A stretch of 64,000 nucleotides of DNA from Prauserella rugosa (lineage in GTDB: Bacteria; Actinomycetota; Actinomycetes; Mycobacteriales; Pseudonocardiaceae). The notes beneath the pieces are model-generated. The model made no database searches and was not told the DNA's origin. It saw only the letters and a program-made list of their open reading frames with translations. The translations under genes were made by a program, and so were the position numbers. The stretch is from positions 49,330 through 113,329 of the forward strand of contig NZ_JOIJ01000015.1 of the NCBI RefSeq assembly GCF_000719975.1. Reading direction: 5' to 3'. This document shows positions 10,305 through 19,098 of this stretch, piece by piece (the first letter of the stretch is position 1; each line of letters starts with the position of its first letter).

Positions 10305-10310
10305 TAGCGT
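10305..10310 (+). promoter_or_regulatory. cynS -10 element (TAGCGT), leaderless layout
   Basis: TAGCGT lies 6 nt before the cynS ATG and no Shine-Dalgarno is present between. This fits a leaderless mRNA. Confidence 0.4.
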
Positions 10311-10316
10311 GCCGCC

Positions 10317-10775
10317 ATGACCGCCACCCCGATCACCAAGAAGGACGCGGCCACCGTCGTCCTGGCCGCCAAGGACCGCCTGGGACTGACCTGGGAGAAG
10401 CTCGCCGAACTCCTCGACGCGCCGGTCGCCTGGTCGACCGCGGCGCTGCTCGGGCAGCACCCGTTGAGCGCGGAGCAGGCGCGTACCGCCGCGCAGGTGC
10501 TCGAACTCGACGACGAGGTCGCCGCCGCCCTGCGCGCGCAGCCGACGCGCGGAGCACTCGAGACCGCCGTGCCCACCGACCCGACGATCTACCGGTTCTA
10601 CGAGGTCCTCCAGGTCTACGGGCCCACGATCAAGGAACTGATCCACGAGAAGTTCGGCGACGGGATCATGAGCGCCATCAACTTCCGGCTCGACGTCGAC
10701 CGTCGCGCCGACCCGGGCGGCGACCGGGTCGTGGTGACCCTGGACGGCAAGTTGCTCGCCTACCAGTGGGGCTGA
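10317..10775 (+). CDS. cynS: Cyanate hydratase (cyanase)
   Basis: 152 residues (E. coli CynS has 156). Cyanase converts cyanate plus bicarbonate to ammonia and CO2 and works as a homodecamer in the cytoplasm. The C-terminal catalytic domain is nearly canonical: [20 protein letters not shown] then [16 protein letters not shown]. Catalytic residues correspond to Arg93, Glu96 and Ser119. The N-terminal helical domain (residues 1-85) is more diverged but has the expected helix-turn-helix-like layout. No cynT or cynX partner is adjacent, so it may serve detoxification or nitrogen supply on its own. Confidence 0.96.
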   Translation: MTATPITKKDAATVVLAAKDRLGLTWEKLAELLDAPVAWSTAALLGQHPLSAEQARTAAQVLELDDEVAAALRAQPTRGALETAVPTDPTIYRFYEVLQVYGPTIKELIHEKFGDGIMSAINFRLDVDRRADPGGDRVVVTLDGKLLAYQWG

Positions 10776-10806
10776 TCCGCACGGGCCGAGGCACGGCCGG
10801 AGGCAC

Positions 10807-10846
10807 AGCTGAGGTGGTGGCCGCCGCGCCGTCCACCACCTCAGCT
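10807..10846. terminator. Perfect 14-bp hairpin between cynS and the ABC permease
   Basis: AGCTGAGGTGGTGG and CCACCACCTCAGCT are exact inverse complements with a 12-nt loop. The genes converge and the right arm includes the permease stop codon, so this is a bidirectional terminator. Confidence 0.75.
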
Positions 10847-11890
10847 CGTGACGTCCTTTGTCGCGAACCGGCGTGCCGCGAGCAGGAAGAACACCGTCCC
10901 GAACAGCGTGGCCGACAGCGCGCCGGACGCCATCCGGGTCCACTCGACGTCGGTCGCGATCAGATCCATCCACGCGAACGAGAAATGCGTCGGCAGGAAG
11001 TCCCGCAGATCGCCGAGCGCGGTGATCTGGTCGAGGATCTGCGACAGGATCGACACCAGCACGGCCCCGCCGACCGCCCCGAGCGGCGCGTCGGTCGAGA
11101 CGCTCAGCACCATCGCCAGGCCGGCGACCCACGCCAGGTGCACGATCAGGTACAGGGTGGCCAGGCCGAGCGCGAGCACGCTGTCGGAGAAGGCGATCGA
11201 ATCGCCCGTCGGACTGATCGCCTCACCCGTGCCGTACCAGATCGTGCCGACGACGAGGGCCGACACCGGAAGCACCACGATCGTCAATGCCGACAGCAAA
11301 GCCGACGCCATCGCCTTCTGCCGGAGCAGCCGGTGCCGGGGCACCGGAATGGCGAGTAGGTATTTCAGGCTCGACCACGACGACTCGCTGGCGATCGTGT
11401 CGCCGAAGTACAGCGCCACGATCATCGGCAACAGGAACGAGCCCGACACGAACAGCGCCACCACGACGAAGTTCGGTGCGCTCGCGGTCGCCAGGTCGAT
11501 GAACCCGCCCGACCGGCGGTTCGGACTGGCCTCGCCGATCTCGAACGCCGCGACCAGGATCACCGGCAACAGCGCGACGAACGCCAGCACCAGTTGCGTC
11601 CGCCGCCTGCGCAGCTGCCGCCGCAGTTCGACACCCAGCCGCAGCGTGCGGCCCGCGCGGTAGCCGGCGACGGCGCCGTCGGCCCCGACACCCGCGGTCG
11701 GCTCGGCGTCGGCGGCGTCGGTCAACTCCTGCAGTGCAGCCGGGTCGGTGTGCACCCCGTGCTGATCGAGGGCGTGCCCCGCCCCGGTCGCCGCCGGGTT
11801 CCGCGCAGGCACTGTGCCGTCGCGTTCCGCGTTGCCCTTGCGTTCCGCGTTGCCCTCGGCGCTCGAGGTGTCCCGTTCCGCGTCGCTCAT
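10841..11890 (-). CDS. ABC-2 type transporter permease
   Basis: 349 residues. After an ~80-residue polar, cytoplasmic N-terminus come about six membrane spans: TQLVLAFVALLPVILVAAF, FVVVALFVSGSFLLPMIVALYF, ALTIVVLPVSALVVGTIWYG, a long LALGLATLYLIVHLAWVAGLA span and C-terminal spans ending FGTVFFLLAARRF. The segment DTIASESSWSSLKYLLAIPVP is typical of ABC-2 permeases. Its ATG overlaps the stop of the hydrolase-ATPase fusion (ATGA), so the two are made together and should form one transporter. The N-terminus contains an AERxGNAER repeat. The substrate is unknown. Confidence 0.88.
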   Translation of the reverse strand: MSDAERDTSSAEGNAERKGNAERDGTVPARNPAATGAGHALDQHGVHTDPAALQELTDAADAEPTAGVGADGAVAGYRAGRTLRLGVELRRQLRRRRTQLVLAFVALLPVILVAAFEIGEASPNRRSGGFIDLATASAPNFVVVALFVSGSFLLPMIVALYFGDTIASESSWSSLKYLLAIPVPRHRLLRQKAMASALLSALTIVVLPVSALVVGTIWYGTGEAISPTGDSIAFSDSVLALGLATLYLIVHLAWVAGLAMVLSVSTDAPLGAVGGAVLVSILSQILDQITALGDLRDFLPTHFSFAWMDLIATDVEWTRMASGALSATLFGTVFFLLAARRFATKDVTS

Positions 11891-14800
11891 GCGCCGTCCC
11901 CTTCCCCGACGAGTTGCAGGAACGCGTCCTCGAGCCTGCGCCGCGGACCGGCCTGCTCCACCGACACGTCGGCGCGCACCAGGGCCGCGACCGCCGCACT
12001 GCGCGGCAGGGCTCCGAGGTCGGCGTGGACGAGTTCGCCGTCGACCTCCACGTCGGACACCCCGGCGAGCCCGCGCAGCGTCTCGGCGGCCAGCACGGAG
12101 TCGTCGACCCGGAACGTCGCCTCGCCGCCCGCGGCGATGATGTCGTGCACCCCGCCGGAGGCGATGAGCTCGCCGCGGTGCATGACCACGACGTCGGTGC
12201 AGGTCTGCTCGACCTCTGCCAGCAGATGACTCGACACCACGACGGTGCGGCCCGTGGCCGCGTACCGGCGCAGGACCTCGCGCATCTGGTGGATCTGGGG
12301 CGGGTCCAGCCCGTTGGTCGGTTCATCGAGTACGAGCAGTTCCGGCAACCCCAGCATCGCCTGTGCGATGGCCAGCCGCTGACGCATGCCCTGGCTGTAG
12401 GTGCGCACCTTCCGGTGGACGGCGTCGCCCAGCCCGGCGATCTCGAGGGCCTCGGCCACGTGCGCCCTGTCGGCCGGACGGCCCGTGGCCTGCCAGTACA
12501 GCTCGAGGTTGGCCGCGCCCGACAGATGCGGCAGGAAACCCGCGCCTTCGACGAACGAGCCGATGCGCGACAGCACCGGAGCACCGGGACTCACCCGGTG
12601 GCCGAAGACGCGGATCTCGCCGTGGGTCGGCGTGATCAGGCCCATGAGCATCCGCAGGGTCGTCGTCTTCCCCGCGCCGTTCGGACCCAGCAGGCCCAGC
12701 ACCTGCCCGCGTTCGACGCGGAAGGACAGGTCGCTGACCGCGGCGAGGCCGCCGGGGTAGGACTTCGTGAGGCCGGAGATGACCATCGGGGTGTCGGCCA
12801 GGTCCGGGTCGACCGTGTGCGAACGCCTGCGCCGGATCGCGGCGATCACGGCCACGGCGGCCGCGACGGCGAGTGCGCCGCCGATGCCGGCGAGCTGCGC
12901 GACCGGCCATCCGGCGGTCTCCGTCGTACCCGGTACGACCGGGACGGCGAGGCCGTCGTCGCCCGCGACCGAGATCCGGTAGGCGGCGGGGGAGTCGGGT
13001 ACGTCGTAGGACTGGTCGGTGGTGCTGACGACGAGCTGCAGGCGGTGGTCGGCCTCGAACGGCCGGACGATGCCGGGCAGGGTGACGTCGACCTCGGTGG
13101 GGGAGCCGTCCTCGGACAGGGGCACGCGGATCGGTGCGACCGCGTTCCCCGGCAGGGTGCGGGTGCCGTCGGGGCCCACGTCGTAGACCTTGGCGAACAG
13201 CACCGCTTCCTCCGGCGTGTTCCGCCCGTTCCCGTTCCCGTTCCCGTTCGCGGTGCTGTTGCCGTTGCCGTTGCTGTTGCCGTCGGGGTTCCGGTCGTCC
13301 TGGCGCTCGGGAGCCGCCTGCTCGGGAGTGATCCGCAGCCGGACGGTGGGCGCGCCCGCGGCGAGCAGCTGTCCGGACATCGGCTGCGAGGTGAACATGG
13401 CGGCCTGTCCGGGCGGGTCGAGCGTGAACAGTCCGGACAGGCGCGACGAGCCGGCGACGATGCGGTTGAGGCCGGGGATGCCGGTGATGGAGGCCGGGGT
13501 GCCGCCCGGCGGGCGGACGATCTGCTGTTCGCCGCCGTCGAGCCGCACGGCACGGCGCTGCACGTCGTCGCCGTTCACGCCGGGATAGGCACCGGCCTCG
13601 ACGTTGCGCACCGACGGGGCGCCGTTCGCGCGCAGGGCTCCGGTGACGTCGTAGGCGAACGGTGCGGCCGGGACAGCGGCGGCATCCGCGTCAGCGGGGG
13701 CAGAGGGAACAGAGGGAGCAGAGCCTTCGCCGGTGAGGTGGTGCCAGAGGAAGTCGGCCATCACCCCGCGCAGCGTGGGGCCGGGGCCGCCGCCGTCGTG
13801 GCCGCCCGCGTACCAGGCGACCGACACCTCGCCGCCTGCGTCGGCGATCTGCCTGGCGTTGGCGTCGGCCTGGTCGAGACCGAAGAGGGTGTCGTGCTCA
13901 CCCTGGACGAGCAGCGTGGGGATGGTGATGTTGTCGGTGACCGATGCGGGGGAGACGCGGTGCAACAGCTCCAGCGTCGCCCGGTCGGCCTTGCCGTCGG
14001 TGGCGACGTCGGTGTAGGCGGCGCACACCTCGGCGCTGAACCGGCCGCACGCGCCGTTGCCCGCCCCCTGTCCGCCGCTCGCGTCGCCGGACAGGCCCGG
14101 GACGGAACCGCCCGTTCCGGTGCCGTTGCCGGTGCCGCCGTCCCCCGGTGCGGTGGCGACGTCGTCGTTCTCCTCGTCCTGGCCGGCCTCCACGGCGTCG
14201 GGTCCGGCATCGCCCGACGACGGCGTCGCGGCGCCGCTGCCCGCCGAGAACAACGTCCCGATCCACGAGGTCTTCAGAACCCCCGACTCGGCGTCGCCGC
14301 CGGGCGCGGGCGTGGCCTTCTCGACGTCGCCCCGGGCCGCGTGGTTGGGCAGCAGCGAGCGTCCGAGGTCGTTGTAGGTGATCGCCGGGGCGATGGCGTC
14401 GACGCGTTCGTCCGTGCCGGCCAGCAGCAGCGCGAGCGCCCCGCCGTAGGAACCGCCCGTGACACCGACCCGCGGATCGCCGTCGTCGTCGGTGATCACC
14501 TCCGGCATCGCCGAGAGGTGGTCGAGCAGTCGGGAGGCGTCGGCGACCTCACGGTCGGGATCGTTGAGCGAGATCTGCCCGGTGCTGTTGCCGAATCCGC
14601 GTGCCGACCAGGTCAGCACCACGAAACCCTTCTCGGCCAGTTCCCGCGCGTCCCGTTCCACGCTGCGTTTGTCCCCGCCGAAGCCGTGCGGCACCAACAC
14701 CGCGGGTGCCGGCGTCTCGTCCGGCACGTAGAGCGTGGTGTCGAGCTGCTCGCGCTGCTCGGAGCCCGGCGTGGCCTCGACGTCGATGGTCGCCGTCTGC

Positions 14801-14985
14801 GTCCGGTACGTCACCTGCTGCTCGTCGTCGCCGAGCAGCAGGAGCCCGCCGGCGACGAGTACGACGACCGCGGCGGCCAGTGCCGCCAGTCGGCGGCCAC
14901 GGCTGTGAAGGAAGCGGGGCACGATGCTCACACTATTGGCCCGGTGCTCGCGACGCGGGGGCGGGAGGTTCGGTTCGTCCCGCAT
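11887..14985 (-). CDS. Fusion: extracytoplasmic S15/CocE-like hydrolase, membrane span, ABC ATPase
   Basis: 1032 residues in one frame. Residues 33-52 form an N-terminal membrane anchor. Residues ~60-665 resemble X-Pro dipeptidyl-peptidase/CocE hydrolases: HGFGGDKRSVERDARELA, nucleophile Ser179 in GGSYGG, Asp365 in QGEHDTLF and His396 in GGHDGG, followed by a jelly-roll-like region interrupted by an Asn/Gly repeat (~569-590). A second span is at ~696-717. Residues 735-1030 are a complete ABC ATPase: Walker A GPNGAGKT (767-774), signature YSQGM (863-867), Walker B LLVLDEPT (883-890) and switch His920. The layout puts the hydrolase outside and the ATPase inside. It is coupled by ATGA to the permease. 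The substrate is unknown; a peptide or ester processed before or after transport is an inference. Confidence 0.88.
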   Translation of the reverse strand: MRDEPNLPPPRREHRANSVSIVPRFLHSRGRRLAALAAAVVVLVAGGLLLLGDDEQQVTYRTQTATIDVEATPGSEQREQLDTTLYVPDETPAPAVLVPHGFGGDKRSVERDARELAEKGFVVLTWSARGFGNSTGQISLNDPDREVADASRLLDHLSAMPEVITDDDGDPRVGVTGGSYGGALALLLAGTDERVDAIAPAITYNDLGRSLLPNHAARGDVEKATPAPGGDAESGVLKTSWIGTLFSAGSGAATPSSGDAGPDAVEAGQDEENDDVATAPGDGGTGNGTGTGGSVPGLSGDASGGQGAGNGACGRFSAEVCAAYTDVATDGKADRATLELLHRVSPASVTDNITIPTLLVQGEHDTLFGLDQADANARQIADAGGEVSVAWYAGGHDGGGPGPTLRGVMADFLWHHLTGEGSAPSVPSAPADADAAAVPAAPFAYDVTGALRANGAPSVRNVEAGAYPGVNGDDVQRRAVRLDGGEQQIVRPPGGTPASITGIPGLNRIVAGSSRLSGLFTLDPPGQAAMFTSQPMSGQLLAAGAPTVRLRITPEQAAPERQDDRNPDGNSNGNGNSTANGNGNGNGRNTPEEAVLFAKVYDVGPDGTRTLPGNAVAPIRVPLSEDGSPTEVDVTLPGIVRPFEADHRLQLVVSTTDQSYDVPDSPAAYRISVAGDDGLAVPVVPGTTETAGWPVAQLAGIGGALAVAAAVAVIAAIRRRRSHTVDPDLADTPMVISGLTKSYPGGLAAVSDLSFRVERGQVLGLLGPNGAGKTTTLRMLMGLITPTHGEIRVFGHRVSPGAPVLSRIGSFVEGAGFLPHLSGAANLELYWQATGRPADRAHVAEALEIAGLGDAVHRKVRTYSQGMRQRLAIAQAMLGLPELLVLDEPTNGLDPPQIHQMREVLRRYAATGRTVVVSSHLLAEVEQTCTDVVVMHRGELIASGGVHDIIAAGGEATFRVDDSVLAAETLRGLAGVSDVEVDGELVHADLGALPRSAAVAALVRADVSVEQAGPRRRLEDAFLQLVGEGDGA

Positions 14986-15090
14986 GCCCGATCCCTGACC
15001 GCGTGTGATCGATGTTACACACGTGGTGACCAGGGGAACGTCGGTCTCGACTGGCGCCGCGGCGCGGCGAGGGGCAAAGATGGAGGGGCT

Positions 15091-15234
15091 GTGGAGGGGA
15101 GTATTCCCTCACGGCGGTGTCGTCAACACGGTTGCCTCCCGAGCACCCGGCATCGCCGGCCGGATGGGTCGCCGCAGGGCGCCGCCGGTGGAAGAGACCT
15201 CCGGATAGTGGCAGCTACCCGCTAACCGGAGGAG
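15091..15234 (+). promoter_or_regulatory. yybP-ykoY (Mn2+) riboswitch with Shine-Dalgarno-sequestering hairpin
   Basis: Conserved pieces of the yybP-ykoY family occur in order: GGAGGGGAGTA (15093-15103), GTCGTCAACACGG (15118-15130) and the 3' segment AAGAGACCTCC (15192-15202). GGAGG and CCTCC close helix P1. The 3' P1 strand CCTCCGG (15198-15204) is also exactly complementary to CCGGAGG (15226-15232), which contains the terC ribosome site. The intervening TAGTGG and CCGCTA extend that alternative stem by 6 pairs. The aptamer fold (P1) and the sequestering hairpin are therefore mutually exclusive. Predicted: metal-bound RNA frees the ribosome site and turns on TerC translation. Family biochemistry (Mn2+ sensing) is established; the switch here is inferred. 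Confidence 0.82.
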
Positions 15235-15241
15235 TTCGTCC

Positions 15242-16258
15242 ATGACCGTGCCGTTCTGGCTCTGGGCCGCGACCGTCGGCGGCCTCATCGTGTTGCTCGC
15301 GATCGATCTGGTGATCGTCGACCGCAAACCCCACGAGGTGACGACGGGAGAGGCCGCTCGCTGGGTGACGTTCTACGTCGCGTGTGCGGTGCTGTTCGGC
15401 ATCGGCGTGTGGCTGCTGGCCGGGCACGATCCCGGCGTCGAGTTCTTCACGGGCTACATCACCGAGTACTCGTTGTCGGTGGACAACCTGTTCATCTTCA
15501 TGGTGATCATGGCCTCGTTCAAGGTGCCCGCGATCCACCAGCACCGCGTGCTGCTGATCGGCATCGTGATCGCACTGGCGATGCGCAGCGTGTTCATCGC
15601 CATCGGCGCCTGGGCGATCTCCCAGGTCGTCTGGATCTTCTTCCTGTTCGGGGCCTTCCTCATCTTCACCGCGATCAACATGGTGCGGAAGAAGGACGAC
15701 GACGAGTCCGAGTACCACGAGAACCTGGTCACGCGCCTGACGCGCAAGGTCTTCCCGGTCACCGACGACTACGAGGGTCACCACTCGATCGTCAAGAAGA
15801 ACGGCAAGCGGTACCTGACGCCGATGGCGCTCGTGATCGTCGCGATCGGCAGCGCCGACCTGCTGTTCGCCGTCGACTCCATCCCGGCGATCTTCGGTAT
15901 CACGCAGGAGGCGTTCCTCGTCTTCACCGCCAACGCCTTCGCGCTGATGGGCCTGCGGCAGTTGTACTTCCTGCTCGGCGGGCTGGTCAGCAAGCTGGTG
16001 TACCTGTCGCAGGGGCTGGCGATCATCCTGGCGTTCATCGGGGTGAAGCTGGTGCTCCACGCGCTGCACGAGTACCACGTGACGCCGCCGTGGCTGGAGA
16101 TCAACAACTGGATGTCGCTGGGCGTCATCGTCGTCGTGCTGGCCGTGACCACCGTGGCGAGCCTGGCGAAGGCCAAGCGCGACCCGAGCGTGGTCGAGCA
16201 GTCCGGACTCGACCTGCATGCTGCCGCGCCGGAGGACAAGCCCGACGAGCGCGGCTGA
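15242..16258 (+). CDS. TerC/Alx family membrane protein, probable Mn2+ exporter
   Basis: 338 residues with eight or nine membrane spans, starting FWLWAATVGGLIVLLAIDLVI. TerC hallmarks are the acidic intramembrane motifs EYSLSVDNLFIFMVIM and IGSADLLFAVDSIPAIFGIT, whose Asp/Asn residues coordinate metal in the family. A charged cytoplasmic loop RKKDDDESEYHENLVTRLTRK follows span 4 and a hydrophilic tail ends the protein. TerC/Alx proteins export manganese or help metallate exoenzymes. The yybP-ykoY riboswitch directly upstream independently points to manganese. GGAGGAG lies 7 nt before the ATG and is the element the riboswitch would mask. Confidence 0.93.
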   Translation: MTVPFWLWAATVGGLIVLLAIDLVIVDRKPHEVTTGEAARWVTFYVACAVLFGIGVWLLAGHDPGVEFFTGYITEYSLSVDNLFIFMVIMASFKVPAIHQHRVLLIGIVIALAMRSVFIAIGAWAISQVVWIFFLFGAFLIFTAINMVRKKDDDESEYHENLVTRLTRKVFPVTDDYEGHHSIVKKNGKRYLTPMALVIVAIGSADLLFAVDSIPAIFGITQEAFLVFTANAFALMGLRQLYFLLGGLVSKLVYLSQGLAIILAFIGVKLVLHALHEYHVTPPWLEINNWMSLGVIVVVLAVTTVASLAKAKRDPSVVEQSGLDLHAAAPEDKPDERG

Positions 16259-16294
16259 CGCGCCAAGGTCTTTAGCGCGGCTAACGAGTCGGTG

Positions 16295-16300
16295 TAGGGT
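16295..16300 (+). promoter_or_regulatory. S9 peptidase -10 element (TAGGGT), leaderless layout
   Basis: TAGGGT ends 7 nt before the GTG at 16308 with no ribosome site between. Confidence 0.4.
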
Positions 16301-16307
16301 CGGCGCC

Positions 16308-18242
16308 GTGCGTCCTACCGATATCGAACTGCTGAAGACCGCCGGCAGGCCCGCCCTGTCGGGGGAACTTCTTCTCGTCGCCGTCAGCCGCCCCGACCTC
16401 GACACGAACAGCTACGTCTCGGCCCTGCACTGGGTCGGCGACGACGGACTGAGCGCGTGGACCCACGGTGCTCACGACAGCTCCCCGGTGATCTCCCCGG
16501 ACGGGCGATGGGTCGCGTTCCTGCGGGGCGAGGGGTCCGGACCCGCGCAGCTGCACGTGATGCCCACGGCCGGCGGCGAGGCGCGGGTGCTCACGGCCCT
16601 GCCGCTCGGTGTCGGTGAACCGGTGTGGGCGCCGGACTCGCGGCGGATCGCCTTCACCGCGCGCGTGCCCGAACCCGGCCGGTACGGCACCCCGGACGAC
16701 GAGGGCCGCACGCCGGAGGCGGGGGAGGAGGCACCGCGGCGCATCACCCGCTACGACTACCGCGTCGACAACGTCGGATTCCTGCGTGACCGTCCACAGC
16801 GGCTGTTCGTCGTCGACGCGCTCGCCGAGGACCCGGTCACCGAACCGGAACCGATGACCGACGACGCGGCCTCGGTGCGGGAACCGGCGTGGACGCCGGA
16901 CGGGCAGACGATCCTGGTCGTCGCGCCGCGGGACTGGGACGCGGTCGAAACGCTGCAGAGCGACATCTACGCCGTACCCGCGGACGGCGGCGACCCCCGG
17001 CTCGTCGTACGTACCGCGGGGCGGGCCGAACGGCCGGTCGTCGCCGATACCACCGTCTACTACTACGGCGCGGCCTTCGAGGGCGCGGCCGCGGCGGCGA
17101 CCAACTCGGGTCTGTGGGCGGCGCCGCTCGACGGTGGGCAGCCGCCACGCAGGCTCACCGACGCCGAGACGGTCGACTGCGTCGCCGCGGCGGGGCCACC
17201 GGCCGTGCGCGACGACGACGTGCTCGTGGTGGTCGGACATCGCGGCGCCGCGGAGTTGCGGTCCGTGCCGCTGCACGGCTCGGACGCCCTGCTCGACGAG
17301 CTCCCGGTGCTGACGGGCGAGCGGGCCGCCGTGCGGTCGTTCGCCGTGGACGGGGATCGCATCGCGGTGGTCCAGGCCGGACCGGCCGACTCCGGTGAGG
17401 TGCTCGTGTCGACGGGCGGTGGTGGGTTCACGGCCCGCACCGCGCTGTCCGTCCCGCTGCGCGAGGCCGGCGTCCTTCCCGCCGAGGAGCTGACCGCGAC
17501 GTCGGCGGACGGCTACCCGGTGCACGGATGGGTGGTGACGCCGGAGGGCGAGGGTCCGCACCCGGTGCTGCTCGTCGTGCACGGCGGTCCGTTCGCCGCG
17601 TACGAGTGGAGCCTGTTCGACGAGGCCCAGGTCTACGCCGCGGCCGGATACGCCGTGGTGCTGGCGAATCCGCGCGGTTCGGCCGGGTACGGCGAGTCGC
17701 ACGGCCGCGCGGTGCTGCACGCCCTCGGCACGGTGGACGCCGACGACGTGCTGGCGCTGCTCGACGCCGCGCTCGACCGCCCCGACACCGACGCCGACCG
17801 GGTCGGCGTGATGGGCGGTTCGTACGGCGGGTTCATGACGGGGTGGCTGGCCTCGCACCACGGGCACCGGTTCCGCGCCGCCTGGAGCGAGCGTGCGGTG
17901 AACGCATGGGACTCGTTCGCGGGCGCCTCCGACATCGGCTGGTCGTTCACCGAGAACTACGTCGGCGCCGACCTCGACGAGCAGCGCAGGCGCAGCCCGC
18001 TGTCCTACGTCGCCGACATCGACATCCCGTTCGCGGTGGTGCACTCCGAACTGGACTGGCGGTGCCCGCTTGAGCAGGCGCAGCGAATGTTCGTGGCGCT
18101 CAAGAAGAACGGGGCGGACACGGAGTTCCTGCTCTTCCCCGGTGAAGGGCACGAGCTGACCCGGTCGGGCAAGCCTCGGCACCGCGTTCAGCGGTTCGAG
18201 GCCGTGCTCGACTGGTGGTCGCGTCACCTGCCCGTCGGCTGA
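16308..18242 (+). CDS. S9 family prolyl oligopeptidase / acylaminoacyl-peptidase
   Basis: 644 residues, apparently cytoplasmic (no signal peptide). The N-terminal two thirds are a beta-propeller with WD40/TolB-like repeats (SPVISPDGRWVAFLRG, EPVWAPDSRRIAFTAR, EPAWTPDGQTILVV). The C-terminal alpha/beta-hydrolase domain has the full triad: Ser505 in GGSYGGFMTGW, Asp583 in HSELDWRCP and His615 in GEGHELTRSGKPRHR. These enzymes remove short peptides or N-acylated residues; exact specificity is not predictable. GTG 16308 is chosen because a TAGGGT element sits 7 nt upstream and the upstream in-frame codons overlap the terC end. Monocistronic. Confidence 0.92.
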   Translation: MRPTDIELLKTAGRPALSGELLLVAVSRPDLDTNSYVSALHWVGDDGLSAWTHGAHDSSPVISPDGRWVAFLRGEGSGPAQLHVMPTAGGEARVLTALPLGVGEPVWAPDSRRIAFTARVPEPGRYGTPDDEGRTPEAGEEAPRRITRYDYRVDNVGFLRDRPQRLFVVDALAEDPVTEPEPMTDDAASVREPAWTPDGQTILVVAPRDWDAVETLQSDIYAVPADGGDPRLVVRTAGRAERPVVADTTVYYYGAAFEGAAAAATNSGLWAAPLDGGQPPRRLTDAETVDCVAAAGPPAVRDDDVLVVVGHRGAAELRSVPLHGSDALLDELPVLTGERAAVRSFAVDGDRIAVVQAGPADSGEVLVSTGGGGFTARTALSVPLREAGVLPAEELTATSADGYPVHGWVVTPEGEGPHPVLLVVHGGPFAAYEWSLFDEAQVYAAAGYAVVLANPRGSAGYGESHGRAVLHALGTVDADDVLALLDAALDRPDTDADRVGVMGGSYGGFMTGWLASHHGHRFRAAWSERAVNAWDSFAGASDIGWSFTENYVGADLDEQRRRSPLSYVADIDIPFAVVHSELDWRCPLEQAQRMFVALKKNGADTEFLLFPGEGHELTRSGKPRHRVQRFEAVLDWWSRHLPVG

Positions 18243-18268
18243 GCCGCCGGGGTCGCGTGTGGACGGAC

Positions 18269-18304
18269 GCGGCGGGACACATGGTGCAAGGCCGGTCCCG
18301 CCGC
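18269..18304. terminator. Hairpin between the S9 peptidase and the RES gene
   Basis: GCGGCGGGAC and GTCCCGCCGC form a perfect 10-bp stem with a 16-nt loop between convergent genes. Confidence 0.65.
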
Positions 18305-18365
18305 AGTTCGTCGTCGTGGGAACTCCCGGCAGGCACGTCCGTTCGGGCCGGCTCGGGAGCGGTGC

Positions 18366-19016
18366 TCAGTCGACCATCACGTAGCCGAGTTCCCGGCACA
18401 CCCTGGCCAGCGGCACGTCCAGGCCGGGGTGGTCGAGGCCGAGCAGGATGTCGGGCGTAGCGGGCAGTGCCGAGGCGGCGGGCGGGTCCCACAGGCACAC
18501 GGCCGGTGCGCCGCCGTCCATGGACGAGCGGTACCAGAGCCCGTCCAGATCGGGCAGTTCCGCGCGGATGGCGCGTGCCCATGCCTGGGTGACCTTCTTC
18601 GCACCGCTGGAGATCTCCTGCGACGCGCCGGCACGGGTGGGCCACAGTCCGGTCAGATCGAGCAGATGCAGTGTGCGGGCGGGCCGGACGACGACCAGGT
18701 GTGGCCCGCGGGTCTTGCGGTCCACGACGGAGGTGGTCTGGAAGACCTCGGCCACGCTCGTGCGCACCGACAGTCCGAAGTAGAGCACCCCGTTCTCGGG
18801 GTCCTCGGCGGGTGACTCGGCGGCGGGATGCGGGTCGAAGCGGGCGTGCGGAACCGGGCCGACGCGGCGGAACGTGTCCCACCGTTGCGGGTGGTTGCCG
18901 CGTGCGGAGAACACGCGCACGAGCCGGGTGGCGGGGTGGACCGCGACGATGTCCTCGTCGGGGCGAAGGTGCTCTCGCAGGACCTCGCCCGGCGGGGGCA
19001 GGGGTAGCCGTGCCAT
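18366..19016 (-). CDS. RES-domain protein, probable NAD+-degrading toxin
   Basis: 216 residues. The RES domain is visible from residue ~28: HPATRLVRVFSARGNHPQRW, then RFDPHP, GVLYFGLSVRTSVAEVFQTT, and a C-terminal part with LWDPP. Arg34 and Glu90 are the likely Arg and Glu of the Arg-Glu-Ser active site. RES toxins such as mycobacterial MbcT degrade NAD+ with phosphate. It lies downstream of a gene whose product has a DNA-binding domain and an antitoxin-like C-terminus, 82 nt apart and in the same orientation, as in type II toxin-antitoxin loci. Whether it is still toxic cannot be read from sequence. Confidence 0.82.
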   Translation of the reverse strand: MARLPLPPPGEVLREHLRPDEDIVAVHPATRLVRVFSARGNHPQRWDTFRRVGPVPHARFDPHPAAESPAEDPENGVLYFGLSVRTSVAEVFQTTSVVDRKTRGPHLVVVRPARTLHLLDLTGLWPTRAGASQEISSGAKKVTQAWARAIRAELPDLDGLWYRSSMDGGAPAVCLWDPPAASALPATPDILLGLDHPGLDVPLARVCRELGYVMVD

Positions 19017-19098
19017 GGGTGTGCCGACGTGCTCCTCGGTGCGCGGTCGTTCGTGGATGTGGTGCGTGGGTGGTGCTGCGCGGTGTCCCGGGTGTGGA

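Noticed and set aside
11734..15225. 1163-residue forward open frame across the hydrolase-ATPase fusion
   Set aside because: Antisense to a protein with intact catalytic and ABC motifs; composition is Gly/Arg/Val shadow-like and it runs across the riboswitch.
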